A DNA stretch of 64,000 nt from JAXGTO01 sp040774885 (GTDB taxonomy: Bacteria; Actinomycetota; Coriobacteriia; Coriobacteriales; Eggerthellaceae), in contig JAXGTO010000003.1 of NCBI GenBank assembly GCA_040774885.1, positions 14,807 through 78,806 on the forward strand. Reading direction: 5' to 3'. Below, one piece after another: positions 34,793 to 44,029 of the stretch (position 1 is its first letter; each line of letters opens with the position of its first letter). A model generated the notes under the pieces. That model worked only from the letters and a program-made list of their open reading frames with translations, was not told where the DNA came from and did not search any database. The position numbers and the translations under genes were made by a program.

Positions 34793-36109
34793 TCAGCCGA
34801 TGAACAGGCTTTTCTTATGCGCGTACTTGAATTGGTACATCGCGTAGTCTGCTTTAGCCAGATATTCGCTCAACGGTTGATCGGGTTGCGCCGGCACTGC
34901 AATGCAGCCATAGCTGAATGAATGCCGATACCTATATCCTTGCGGGAGTTCATCCTCGAGTACCTTCGAGCGTTCGGCTGACAAAAGCTCGGTGAGTTCA
35001 TTGACGTCATGGTCTGGCCAGATCACCATGAACTCATCGCCGCCGATGCGGCAGACCAGGGAATCCTTCGCCACCGTTTCAAGGCGGGCCGCCACCGATG
35101 TTATGTAGCGGTCGCCTTCTTCGTGCCCGAAGTTGTCATTGCAGTATTTCAAATTGTCCAAGTCGATGAAACCGAGGACGAATGCTGTTTTGCCATCCAC
35201 CAAGCTCGATGCCCGGTCCATTCCGTATCGACGATTGTACAGTCCGGTGAGCGGATCGTGGAAGGCCAGGTCGGCCATCTTCTCTTTCGAGAGCATCTGG
35301 TCTGTCTGGTCATCTATCATATGGGCCGTTACGGGTCGATCCATATAGATCATGCCGCGCGATATGATGCGAAAGCGCATGACGGCATGGTCTTCGTCAT
35401 GCGGGTCGCGCACGGAAATATCCTTGGTCCAGGTGACCACCTGGCTTCTGGTGTCGTCGGGCAGCGCGCGCAGATTCTCGAGAATGTCTTTGGTGGTCAG
35501 CGGCAAGCGCAGTGCCATTTGCTTGAAGGAATCCGTTTGATAGACAACCTGATCGGTGTCATCATCGATGAACAGCAGCGAGCGTTTGGATGCCAAGGCC
35601 AATTCCACCATAAGGTCGTTCATCGCAGAAAGCTCTTTGTTGGCGCTTCGCAGCGAATTGCGTTCTCTGATAAGGGCGGCTTGGCGCTCTTCCAACTGCG
35701 CGGTCATGGTGTTGAAGGCATCGCCCAGATCGCCCATGAAGTCCACGTGCTGACGGTAATCGCCTTTTGAAACTTCTTGAGCCTGCCATGCAAGGTGGTT
35801 GAGAGCGCCTTGCACTTGCTTGAGAGGCGCGGCCAAGCCGTTTTCGATGCTCGGTGGCGCCACGGAGTATTCGCCTTTGGCAAGATGATCTCCGAAACGC
35901 CTTTGTTCGTCGGCGCATTGGCATAGATATTCCAACCCCGAGGCCAGTTCTTTGAAGTCGGGGTCGATGCAGTCGATGGACAATTCGGCATGTGCAGGGT
36001 CGTAGAGGATGCTGCGCACGTACTCGAAAAGGACCTGGGCCGTCTCGGGAGCCGAAAGAGCCCCGGTATTCTTGGAGCTATCGGAAGATGTGGCAGAGGC
36101 CTTTACCAT
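34793..36109 (-). CDS. Soluble HAMP-like/GGDEF diguanylate cyclase
   Basis: 438 aa with no membrane helix. A helical HAMP-like segment (about 95-145, LNHLAWQAQEVSKGDYRQHV...NTMTAQLEERQ) with coiled coil leads to a PAS-like region (about 170-270, LLFIDDDTDQVVYQTDSF) and a GGDEF domain (about 275-435) with an intact GGDEF at 356-360 and the substrate-side DPLTGLYNRRY. The product-inhibition RxxD site is missing (AKDS-type residues there). It makes cyclic di-GMP and lies 12 nt behind a V4R sensor gene, which may supply its signal. Confidence 0.92.
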   Translation of the reverse strand: MVKASATSSDSSKNTGALSAPETAQVLFEYVRSILYDPAHAELSIDCIDPDFKELASGLEYLCQCADEQRRFGDHLAKGEYSVAPPSIENGLAAPLKQVQGALNHLAWQAQEVSKGDYRQHVDFMGDLGDAFNTMTAQLEERQAALIRERNSLRSANKELSAMNDLMVELALASKRSLLFIDDDTDQVVYQTDSFKQMALRLPLTTKDILENLRALPDDTRSQVVTWTKDISVRDPHDEDHAVMRFRIISRGMIYMDRPVTAHMIDDQTDQMLSKEKMADLAFHDPLTGLYNRRYGMDRASSLVDGKTAFVLGFIDLDNLKYCNDNFGHEEGDRYITSVAARLETVAKDSLVCRIGGDEFMVIWPDHDVNELTELLSAERSKVLEDELPQGYRYRHSFSYGCIAVPAQPDQPLSEYLAKADYAMYQFKYAHKKSLFIG

Positions 36110-36121
36110 GCGATCACGGTG

Positions 36122-36679
36122 TTAGGAAAGCGTCAATTCCGGTTCGGCGATGACGTTGCCCTTGAAACGGCAGACGCGATCTCCCGAAGCCCAGCAATCG
36201 ACTTCGCGTACATGGTACGGATGTCCTGTATAGGTTTCCAAAATGCCGGAAAGAAAGCCCTCATCGTAGTTGCAAACCACTTCATTTGTGGGAGGGAGCC
36301 CGGAGCAATCGAGGTCTTCGCCAACCGTCAGGGTGAAGGCACCGCTTTCACCGTCGAACGACTCAATGCGCAGGATGCCTATGCGCAGCTCACGCAGGCT
36401 CTTTTGCAGTTCGGCGATGAAGTCGTCGAAATCAGCCGTCAAATCAAGGGCGTTTGCGGCGAATTCATGGCCGGCCAGATAACCCGCCTTGCGGAACATG
36501 TCGTTGGAAACCTCAGGGGAGAATTCATGGCAGAGCACATCGTTCATCGAGTACTCCAACAAACGGTAGACAAGGACTGGCATATCTTCGCCCAGTTCGC
36601 CGCGACCCTCGTGAATGTCTCCCAATTTGTCCCAAGTGAAATCATTGTGCGAACCGTTTTTTGCGAATACGTTTTCCAT
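36122..36679 (-). CDS. V4R-domain small-molecule-binding protein
   Basis: 185 aa. The C-terminal DCWASGDRVCRFKG is the V4R (4-vinyl reductase-like) signature with conserved Cys and Asp; DMFRKAGYLAGHEFAAN is the typical first helix. V4R proteins bind small hydrophobic or chlorophyll-like ligands and often control a partner output. Start MENVFAKN chosen for its GAGGAAGCACG RBS. First gene of a two-gene operon with the diguanylate cyclase. Confidence 0.85.
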   Translation of the reverse strand: MENVFAKNGSHNDFTWDKLGDIHEGRGELGEDMPVLVYRLLEYSMNDVLCHEFSPEVSNDMFRKAGYLAGHEFAANALDLTADFDDFIAELQKSLRELRIGILRIESFDGESGAFTLTVGEDLDCSGLPPTNEVVCNYDEGFLSGILETYTGHPYHVREVDCWASGDRVCRFKGNVIAEPELTLS

Positions 36680-36708
36680 CGTGCTTCCTCTTTTCGTTCG
36701 CTCGAAGC

Positions 36709-36735
36709 AGCAGTTCAACTGCTAGTGCCACTATA
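36709..36735 (-). promoter_or_regulatory. Putative V4R-gene -10 box and 15-bp palindrome
   Basis: On the minus strand, TATAGT (36735-36730) is a possible -10. Just downstream, at the expected start point, lies the perfect palindrome AGCAGTT-C-AACTGCT (36709-36723), well placed for a repressor operator. No convincing -35 was found. The rest of the 36680-36996 stretch holds no credible gene apart from the tRNA-Asp promoter. Confidence 0.4.
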
Positions 36736-36946
36736 TCGCACAATACGTTTGAATGATACGGATTTCTGCCGTGCGGGAAGCTTCTTCGCCCTGCTTTGGA
36801 TGCAGCGTTGCAGCAGGTGGTGCTTGGTCGTTTGCTGCAGGCTCAAGGCCTTGTCAGGCGCCGCTGTCGTTGGCAAGCTCTTTTGGAAGCATGGCCCTCG
36901 AACCGAAGGCCTATTGGAGATTGGCTAAAAGGTTTGAAAATAGTTC

Positions 36947-36975
36947 TTGCGCGTCACGGGGGTTATCGGTACAAT
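36947..36975 (+). promoter_or_regulatory. tRNA-Asp promoter
   Basis: TTGCGC (36947-36952) and TACAAT (36970-36975) with a 17-nt spacer, 21 nt before the tRNA 5' end. Confidence 0.7.
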
Positions 36976-36996
36976 AACGTCCGCTGCACGGCACAT

Positions 36997-37073
<77 letters not shown>

Positions 37074-37086
37074 TTTGCCCAGCTTG

Positions 37087-37112
37087 CGGGGGTCCTCGGA
37101 CCCCCGTTTTTT
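37087..37112 (+). terminator. Rho-independent terminator after tRNA-Asp
   Basis: CGGGGGTCC/GGACCCCCG stem with a minimal loop followed by six T residues. Confidence 0.92.
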
Positions 37113-37211
37113 ATGTAGTCCAACCCTGTTTCCGAATCGTTAATCTTTGTTTTCCTTGTTAGCGGTACCCTTTCAAGCGTTGAGAATCAGTTTCATTCAC
37201 TAGGTGGACGA

Positions 37212-39350
37212 ATGCGCATCTTCAAGTATCTCAAGAAGGCCAAAGGAGCAGCGCTCCTGATTATCTGCCTTTTGATGGTTCAGGCCGTTTGCGACTTGTC
37301 GCTTCCCACGCTCACCGGCAACATCGTGAGTATCGGTCTTCAGCAATCGGGCATCGAGGACTGTGCGCCCGAATCTCTTGATTCCCAGACCTATGCTCAG
37401 CTCGATGCCTTGGCTGGAAATCCTTCCATCATGCAAACTTCCTATTCGCAGGGCGATGATGGCATCTTCCATTTGACGGAATCCGGTAAAAGCGATCGCA
37501 AGCAACTCGATTCAACGCTTGAAAAGCCCCTGGCGGTTTATTCTCTTGCTTCGCAGTCGGGTCAGGAAGACCTCTCCCAATCTATCGCCGAGCTCCCTGG
37601 ATTGGACGCCGATCAGGCTGACGTTTCCCGTCAGCAGATCATGTCCAGCTTGGATGGGATGGATGATTCCCTTGTATCGCAACAGGCCATCGCAGGAGCG
37701 CTTTGCGCATATCAAGCAGCGGGAGTTGACGTCACTACGTTGCAAGTCTCGTATTTGTTGCGCGTTGGAACGCTCATGCTCGGCATAACCTTGGTGGCGG
37801 CGGTCGTGTCGACGCTTATCGGGTATCTGGCCAGCCGAACGGGCGCGAAAGTCGGGCGTGACTTGCGTGCGCGGCTGTTCAGAAAAGTTGTTTCGTTCAG
37901 CGACGCTGAAATCCAAAGTTTCTCTGCGGCATCTCTCATCACGCGCGGTACAAACGACATCACCCAGATACAAAACGTTTGCGTCATGCTCTTGCGCATG
38001 GTGCTCTATGCCCCCATCTTGGCTATCGGCGGCATCATCATGGTCATGATCACGGCGGCTTCGATGAGCTGGGTCATAGGCATAGCGGTGGTGGCGGTGC
38101 TGTGCATCGTCGGATTCCTCATGGTGTTCGCCATGCCGAAATTCCGCATCATGCAACGCCTTATCGATCGGGTGAATCTCGTATCGCGTGAGGTGCTGAC
38201 CGGCCTTCCCGTCATTCGCGCCTTCAATCGGCAAGCAACCGAAGAAGCTCGCTTCGACGATGCGAGTCGCGAATTGATGAAGACGCAATTGTTCACCAAT
38301 CGCACCATGACTTTCATGCAGCCGCTCATGATGCTGGTCATGAACGTTACCAGCATCGCCATCGTTTGGGTGGCAAGTCCGTTTATCGATGCGGGCACCT
38401 TGCAGGTTGGCAGCATCATCTCGTTGATGAACTACGCCATGGTCATCATCATGGGCTTTTTGATGCTGTCTATGATATCCATCATGCTTCCTCGTGCTGA
38501 CGTTGCCGCCCAGCGCATCAATGAGGTTTTGGATACTCCTTTGAGCATCCACGACGCCCAAGGAGACGATGTTCGCCACATTCCGGGCAACGATGCCGTT
38601 TCCGTGCGATTCGATTCCGTGGATTTTCGCTATCCCGGTTCCACCGAGCCCGTGCTGCATGATGTCGGTTTCGTGGCAGAAGCGGGAAAGACCACGGCCA
38701 TCATCGGTTCCACCGGCAGCGGCAAGTCGACGGTTCTCAAGTTGATCGAGCGATTCCATGATGTAACCGAAGGATCGATCAGCGTCGATGGTCAAGATAT
38801 TCGCCAGATTCCCCAGCATGAGCTTCGCGGTGCCATCGGATATGTTCCGCAGAAAGCCTTTCTATTCAGCGGCACCATAGATGACACCGTTCGTTTCAAA
38901 GGCGATATTTCAGAGGATGAAGCGCTTACCGCCGTCGACGTGGCGCAAGCTTCGGACTTCGTCACTGCGCAGAAAGACGGTATGAACGCGGCTATCGCCC
39001 AGGGCGGTACCAATGTTTCAGGTGGGCAGCGTCAGCGTCTTGCCATCGCGCGAGCATTGGCTGGGGGAGCGCGGGCCTTCTTGTTCGACGACAGCTTCAG
39101 CGCGCTGGACTATGCCACCGATGCCGCATTGCGCAAAGCACTCTCAGACCAGCTCGGTGCCATTACCGTCATCATCGTGGCGCAACGGGTGTCTACCATC
39201 CGGCACGCCGACAACATCGTCGTTCTCGATGAGGGTCGCGTTGTGGGACAGGGAACGCACGATGAGCTTCTGCGCGATTGCCCTGCTTATCTCGAGATCG
39301 CCGCATCCCAACTTTCTCCTGAAGAATTGCAGGGAGGTGGCGCGGCATGA
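37212..39350 (+). CDS. ABC exporter half-transporter with degenerate ATP site
   Basis: 712 aa, type IV (B-family-like) exporter subunit. An unusually long outside loop of about 130 aa separates TM1 (about 14-35) from TM2 (about 185-205). The nucleotide domain has Walker A GSTGSGKST (499-507) and signature VSGGQRQ (602-608), but Walker B is FDDSF with Asp in place of the catalytic Glu, and the H-loop His is Gln (VAQRVSTIR). It thus provides the non-catalytic site of a heterodimer with the next gene, which overlaps by 4 nt. Substrate unknown. Confidence 0.93.
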   Translation: MRIFKYLKKAKGAALLIICLLMVQAVCDLSLPTLTGNIVSIGLQQSGIEDCAPESLDSQTYAQLDALAGNPSIMQTSYSQGDDGIFHLTESGKSDRKQLDSTLEKPLAVYSLASQSGQEDLSQSIAELPGLDADQADVSRQQIMSSLDGMDDSLVSQQAIAGALCAYQAAGVDVTTLQVSYLLRVGTLMLGITLVAAVVSTLIGYLASRTGAKVGRDLRARLFRKVVSFSDAEIQSFSAASLITRGTNDITQIQNVCVMLLRMVLYAPILAIGGIIMVMITAASMSWVIGIAVVAVLCIVGFLMVFAMPKFRIMQRLIDRVNLVSREVLTGLPVIRAFNRQATEEARFDDASRELMKTQLFTNRTMTFMQPLMMLVMNVTSIAIVWVASPFIDAGTLQVGSIISLMNYAMVIIMGFLMLSMISIMLPRADVAAQRINEVLDTPLSIHDAQGDDVRHIPGNDAVSVRFDSVDFRYPGSTEPVLHDVGFVAEAGKTTAIIGSTGSGKSTVLKLIERFHDVTEGSISVDGQDIRQIPQHELRGAIGYVPQKAFLFSGTIDDTVRFKGDISEDEALTAVDVAQASDFVTAQKDGMNAAIAQGGTNVSGGQRQRLAIARALAGGARAFLFDDSFSALDYATDAALRKALSDQLGAITVIIVAQRVSTIRHADNIVVLDEGRVVGQGTHDELLRDCPAYLEIAASQLSPEELQGGGAA

Positions 39351-41218
39351 GCGAAGAAACCCGGGAACCGATGCCGCGCCGCCCTCTTCGCCAACATGGT
39401 CCTGCGGCGCGGATGATGCCGGGCGAAAAGGCCAAGGACTTCAAGGGAACCATCAAGCGCCTTGCGCGTTTCATGGGCCGCTTCAAATGGCAGCTCGCCG
39501 TCATTTTCATTTTTGCCATCGGGTCGACGATCTTCAACGTCATCGGACCCAAAGTGCTCGGTATGGCAACGACCGAGCTGTACAACGGGGTCACGGCAAA
39601 AATAGCCGGAACCGGCGGCATGGACTTCAATGCCATCGCCAACATCTTGGCCGTATCGCTTGCCCTCTACCTTTCAAGTGCCATCTGCTCGTTTGTGCAG
39701 GGTTGGCTCATGGCCGGTGTTTCGCAGCGGACCTGCTATCGGCTGCGCGGTGACATTTCCCGCAAAATCGACCGCATGCCCATGGGCTATTTTGAAAAAA
39801 CGAGCACAGGCGACACCCTTTCGCGGATAACCAATGACATCGATACGCTGGGTCAGAACCTCAACCAAGGCGTCACCCAGCTGATCACCAGCTCAGCTAC
39901 TATAATCGGCGTGCTCGTCATGATGCTTTCCATCAACTGGTTGCTCACGCTCATCACCCTCGTCGTCCTTCCTGTCAGCGCGTTTTTGCTGAGCCGCGTG
40001 GTCAAGCATTCTCAGAAGTATTTCAAGGCCCAGCAGGCCTCTTTGGGGGCAATCAACGGCCAGGTTGAAGAGACGTTCAGCGGGCATGGCGAGGTTGTTG
40101 CGTTCAACCGGCAAGACGAAGTCGTTCGCCGTTTTGGCGAGACGAATGACGCCTTGTATGAAAGCGCATGGAAATCGCAGTTCATCAGCGGTTTGATGAT
40201 GCCGTTGATGAACCTTGTTTCCAATTTGGCTTATGTGGCCGTGGCCGTGGTGGGCACCCTTTTGGCTGCTCAGGGCGTTATCGCGCCCGGCGACATCCAA
40301 GCGTTCATCCAGTACGTGAAGAACTTCACCCAGCCCATCCAGCAGTTGTCCCAGGTTTCGAACGTCTTTCAGCAGATGGCGGCCGCAGCTGAGCGCGTGT
40401 TCGAGTTCTTGGACGAAGAAGAGATCGTTGAAACGGTGTCGCAGGTGGATGTGGGCACTTTGCATGGCAATGTGTCTTTTGACCATGTGCGTTTCGGCTA
40501 CGACCCCGAAAAAACGATCATCCATGATTTCAGCGCCCAGGTTGCCGAAGGGCAGACGGTTGCCTTGGTCGGTCCCACAGGGGCGGGCAAGACCACCATG
40601 GTCAAATTGCTCATGCGGTTCTACGATGTCGATTCCGGCTGCATCAGCATCGACGGAAACGACATCCGAAGCCTTTCGCGCGATGATCTGCGCTCCATGA
40701 TAGCCATGGTTCTCCAAGACACCTGGCTGTTCAAGGGGACCATCCGCGAGAACATACGCTACGGCGACCTATCCGCTACCGATGAGGAAGTCGAGATGGC
40801 AGCCAAGGCAGCCTTCGCCCATCATTTCATTTGCACGCAGCCGGGTGGCTACGACATGGAAATCAATGAAGACGCCAGCAATATCAGCCAAGGCCAACGT
40901 CAGCTGCTCACCATCGCCCGGGCCATTTTGGCTGACCGAAAGATGCTTATCTTGGATGAAGCAACCTCCAGCGTGGATACGCGTACCGAGGAACGAATCC
41001 AGCAGGCTATGGACAATCTCATGCACGGCCGCACTTCGTTCGTCATCGCCCATCGTCTTTCTACGATTCGCTCGGCTGACCTTATTTTGGTAATCAACCA
41101 AGGGGATATCGTGGAACAGGGAACCCATCAAGAGCTTTTGTCGCTTGGCGGCTTCTACGCGCAGTTGTATAATTCTCAATTCGCCGAGGACGACGTTCCC
41201 GACGTTTTGGATAACTGA
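39347..41218 (+). CDS. ABC exporter half-transporter with canonical ATP site
   Basis: 623 aa. Six transmembrane helices span about 45-350, then an ATPase domain with Walker A GPTGAGKTT (409-417), signature ISQGQRQLLTIARA, Walker B ILDEATSS with catalytic Glu, and H-loop His (FVIAHRLSTIR). The N-terminus has a basic, Pro-rich ~40 aa segment. It pairs with the upstream degenerate subunit, like TM287/288-type heterodimers, which export drugs, lipids or peptides. Confidence 0.94.
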   Translation: MSEETREPMPRRPLRQHGPAARMMPGEKAKDFKGTIKRLARFMGRFKWQLAVIFIFAIGSTIFNVIGPKVLGMATTELYNGVTAKIAGTGGMDFNAIANILAVSLALYLSSAICSFVQGWLMAGVSQRTCYRLRGDISRKIDRMPMGYFEKTSTGDTLSRITNDIDTLGQNLNQGVTQLITSSATIIGVLVMMLSINWLLTLITLVVLPVSAFLLSRVVKHSQKYFKAQQASLGAINGQVEETFSGHGEVVAFNRQDEVVRRFGETNDALYESAWKSQFISGLMMPLMNLVSNLAYVAVAVVGTLLAAQGVIAPGDIQAFIQYVKNFTQPIQQLSQVSNVFQQMAAAAERVFEFLDEEEIVETVSQVDVGTLHGNVSFDHVRFGYDPEKTIIHDFSAQVAEGQTVALVGPTGAGKTTMVKLLMRFYDVDSGCISIDGNDIRSLSRDDLRSMIAMVLQDTWLFKGTIRENIRYGDLSATDEEVEMAAKAAFAHHFICTQPGGYDMEINEDASNISQGQRQLLTIARAILADRKMLILDEATSSVDTRTEERIQQAMDNLMHGRTSFVIAHRLSTIRSADLILVINQGDIVEQGTHQELLSLGGFYAQLYNSQFAEDDVPDVLDN

Positions 41219-41235
41219 ATGGAAGAACACGTCTC

Positions 41236-41922
41236 GTGTCTCAATCTGCACTGAACAAACCGGCCCAAATCGCCGTTTACGATTTTGACGGAACCTGCAT
41301 AGCGGGCAATTCTCCCGTGCTTTTAGTCGGGCATCTCATCCGCCATCGCATGTTGCGTCCCTCTGTTTCGCTTCGCATCGGATTCTGGGCGCTTGCCTAT
41401 AAGTTGCGCCTTCCCCAAAACGAGAGCTGGGTTCGCTCCCTCGTCTTTTCTGCATTCGAAGGATGGCCTAAAGAAAAGGTCGATTCTTATCTGATGGAGT
41501 TCTACGACGATGTCATCGCTTCTCGATGGCGCGATAAGGCAGACGAGAGCATTCGCAAGCATGTTGATGCCGGGCATGTGGTCATGGTCGTTTCGGCGAC
41601 ATTCGATCCCATTGTTGTGCGCGCCCAAGACGATCATCCATTCCAATACTCCATCTGCACCAAGATGAAAGTGGATTCTCATGGCTGCTATACCCGGGAA
41701 GTCGATGGCTTGCCGGTCGAAGGGGAGGAAAAGCCTGCATCCGTCCGACTGTTCGCAGATGAGCATTTCGGTGCCGGTCAGTGGAATCTTTCCTGGGCTT
41801 ATGGCGACCACCATTCCGATCGCTACCTTTTGGAGGCTGCGGATGAGGCTTTTGCGGTAACGCCTGACAAACCTCTCGCCCGTATTGCAGATAAGCGCGG
41901 TTGGAACATTCTGGAGTGGTGA
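41236..41922 (+). CDS. HAD-superfamily (subclass IB) phosphatase
   Basis: 228 aa. HAD motif I is YDFDGTCI, motif II VVSATFDP, and motifs III/IV are the KPASVRL lysine and WAYGDHHSD. Subclass IB members include SerB-like and phospholipid/PGP-type phosphatases; the substrate is not clear. GTG start with GGAAGAAC upstream, 17 nt after the ABC transporter, so probably in the same transcript. Confidence 0.87.
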   Translation: MSQSALNKPAQIAVYDFDGTCIAGNSPVLLVGHLIRHRMLRPSVSLRIGFWALAYKLRLPQNESWVRSLVFSAFEGWPKEKVDSYLMEFYDDVIASRWRDKADESIRKHVDAGHVVMVVSATFDPIVVRAQDDHPFQYSICTKMKVDSHGCYTREVDGLPVEGEEKPASVRLFADEHFGAGQWNLSWAYGDHHSDRYLLEAADEAFAVTPDKPLARIADKRGWNILEW

Positions 41923-42062
41923 GCATCTGCATGTTCGGCGGTTTGGGCAGTGCGCCCGATGGATGTTTTTTACCAACGTGCAACACAGGGGATGCACGGT
42001 ATCGTAGAATGTGGTAATAAAGGTATCAAAGCTAGTATCAATGACAGGCGGGAGGTGCTCCG

Positions 42063-43517
42063 ATGTTCGAAGGCAACAAGGACCAAAACGGTCCCAACAA
42101 CGAAACCGATCGTTCCGCGGCCGAGTACCTTCGTTTGGCCGACGGCGCCAAAGCGCGCGGTGAAGCCGATTTAGCCGCCCATCTGTATCTCGTCGCCTAC
42201 GAAAAAGCTCAGAAGGGCTCTGCCGCCCCCGATGCCATCGCCTCTGAGGCGTTGCGCCGTGCCTGGGAGGTTGCTTGCGAAAGCAAGGAGCGTGCCCTGG
42301 CCGAGTACATCTTCGAAAAACTCGAACCTTCCCTTACCGCTGATGAGGTTTCCGCATGCGCCGAGCGTTTGCAGCGGCTTGCATTGGACAAGCTCGAGGA
42401 ATTCGGCTTCGATCGCGATGAAGTTCGAGAAATGGCCGAGATGGTCTCCGAGGACTTCGGCGGTGCGGGGTCGTTCATGTCCGCGCCGCAAAATCCCCTG
42501 CGTGCGCTCACGCTTGGATCGGCGGGGCACGCGCTGCCCGTTCCTGCGCGCTCGAGCGAGTCTTCTTCCCAGAAGAGCACGGACACGGCTGAAGCCGAGC
42601 CGCAGCAGCGTTTCAGTTTCAAAGACCTTGTGGGATACGATCGTGCCATTGCGCAGATGCATCAGCGCGGTCTCGGCCTTTCCGACGACCCGCGTTTCGG
42701 CGAATTTCTCTCCATGCTCAAGGAGCGTCACGGCATCGACCGCCCGCTTTCCAATGAAACGCTCATCTTCCGTTCGTTTGCTCGCGAAGACGCGGATCGT
42801 TTCATGGCCGGCGTTGTGGGAGAATTGAATCTTCCAACGGTGCGGATGTGCATGGATGAGAATCCGCAAGGATTTCCCGTTCTCTGCGTCATGGCATCCC
42901 CTGATTTCAAAAGCCGCTTGCAGCTCAATCGGGATGGGTTCACTGCTCCCGGCGTGCTGATGCTTGAAGACATTGATTTGTGGGGCTCGCCTTTGGCAGG
43001 CGACGAGGGCGATGCGTATTCGTTTTCTCAGCTTTCCCGCGGTGCCCGTGAGGCTATTGCGCTTATTCGAGGGGCCGTCGACAATCCGGACGTCACGGTG
43101 GTGGCTTCTTGTTCCGACGATGTGGACCTTGAAGAATTCTTTTATGAGCTGCTCGATCCGACGTGCGAGTTCGTTATCGACGTTCCCGATGAAGTCGAGC
43201 GGGGCGAAGTGTGGAAAGATGCCGCCGAGGCATATCCCAGTTTGCGTTTGCTCGATCGTACCGAGATCGTAAGGATGAGCGCCAACATGTCGCGCTACGA
43301 TATTTACCTTGCCGCCCGCGAGGCCGTTGAGCAAGCTTACAAGGAGAGTTTGACCAAACGTGCCTATGTTCCCGTGACGCGGGACAACCTGTTCGACAAG
43401 ATTGCGGCTTACCAGCCGCTTGATAGCCCTCAATATCATGAAATCGAAGAGGCGGCGGTTGAGAGCCTTCGCCAGGATCTCGATGATTTCGAGGGCTCTA
43501 CAGAAGGGGAATCCTGA
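42063..43517 (+). CDS. Degenerate AAA+-like protein lacking Walker A
   Basis: 484 aa. An N-terminal helical region (1-120, TPR-like YLRLADGAKARGEADLAAHLYLVAYEKA) and an acidic Ser-rich linker (~155-185) precede a domain with the layout of an AAA+ module. A Walker B-like strand PGVLMLEDIDLWG sits at about 296-308, a sensor-1-like strand VTVVASCSDD follows, then FVIDVPDEVERGEVWKDAA and a helical lid, as in FtsH/Cdc48-type ATPases. At the P-loop position there is FRSFAREDADRF, with no GxxGxGK. It therefore probably does not hydrolyse ATP. RBS GGGAGGTGCTCCG. Rrf2 and MutY-like genes follow closely. Family not recognised. Confidence 0.7.
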   Translation: MFEGNKDQNGPNNETDRSAAEYLRLADGAKARGEADLAAHLYLVAYEKAQKGSAAPDAIASEALRRAWEVACESKERALAEYIFEKLEPSLTADEVSACAERLQRLALDKLEEFGFDRDEVREMAEMVSEDFGGAGSFMSAPQNPLRALTLGSAGHALPVPARSSESSSQKSTDTAEAEPQQRFSFKDLVGYDRAIAQMHQRGLGLSDDPRFGEFLSMLKERHGIDRPLSNETLIFRSFAREDADRFMAGVVGELNLPTVRMCMDENPQGFPVLCVMASPDFKSRLQLNRDGFTAPGVLMLEDIDLWGSPLAGDEGDAYSFSQLSRGAREAIALIRGAVDNPDVTVVASCSDDVDLEEFFYELLDPTCEFVIDVPDEVERGEVWKDAAEAYPSLRLLDRTEIVRMSANMSRYDIYLAAREAVEQAYKESLTKRAYVPVTRDNLFDKIAAYQPLDSPQYHEIEEAAVESLRQDLDDFEGSTEGES

Positions 43518-43519
43518 TC

Positions 43520-44029
43520 ATGGAACTCACTCGACGCTGCGATTATGCTTGCTGTATCCTGAGGGCTGCTTACCGGCATCGCGATTCTTACGTTTCCATA
43601 GCAGAGGTGTCAGAAGAAGAAGACATCCCGTATGCCTTCGCACGCACCATCCAGCACGATCTGGCCACCGCCGGATATCTCAAGACCGTTCGCGGCGCCC
43701 GTGGCGGGTTGGCGCTGGCCATCGACCCTTCCAAGGTCACCGTTCTCGATGTGCTGCGCGTTTTGCAGGGCCCTGTCGCCATTTCGCCTTGCTCCGTCGA
43801 TCCTGACTCCTGCTCGAAAAGCGATACTTGCACGTTCAACAAGGTGTGGATCGCCGCTGACAAAGCCCTTAACAACCTGTTTTCCTCTATTACGCTCGAG
43901 GATGCTTTCAAGGGAGACGCCGGCATCGCCAAGGTCGACAGCGCATCTGATGATGCAGAGACCATCGTCAGCCAATCGGTTGAAGAGCTATTGAGCGGTT
44001 CGGCCTGCGCTTGCCCCGAAAAAGAATGA
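43520..44029 (+). CDS. Rrf2-family transcriptional regulator with probable Fe-S cluster
   Basis: 169 aa. The winged helix starts MELTRRCDYACCILRAAYRH and continues DIPYAFARTIQHDLATAGYLKTVRGARGGLALA. Three cysteines, Cys91-x6-Cys98-x5-Cys104, lie at almost the IscR positions, so a [2Fe-2S] or [4Fe-4S] sensor cluster is likely. A C-terminal tail adds two more cysteines (SACACPEK). Two bases separate it from the AAA+-like gene. Its targets cannot be told from the window. Confidence 0.9.
   Translation: MELTRRCDYACCILRAAYRHRDSYVSIAEVSEEEDIPYAFARTIQHDLATAGYLKTVRGARGGLALAIDPSKVTVLDVLRVLQGPVAISPCSVDPDSCSKSDTCTFNKVWIAADKALNNLFSSITLEDAFKGDAGIAKVDSASDDAETIVSQSVEELLSGSACACPEKE

Noticed and set aside
35009..35770. 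253-codon plus-strand frame inside the diguanylate cyclase gene
   Set aside because: The minus strand encodes an intact GGDEF domain, so this is a shadow frame.
42171..43439. 422-codon open frame antisense to the AAA+-like gene
   Set aside because: The plus-strand gene has a strong RBS, domain-like sequence and tight spacing to Rrf2; the antisense frame has none of these.
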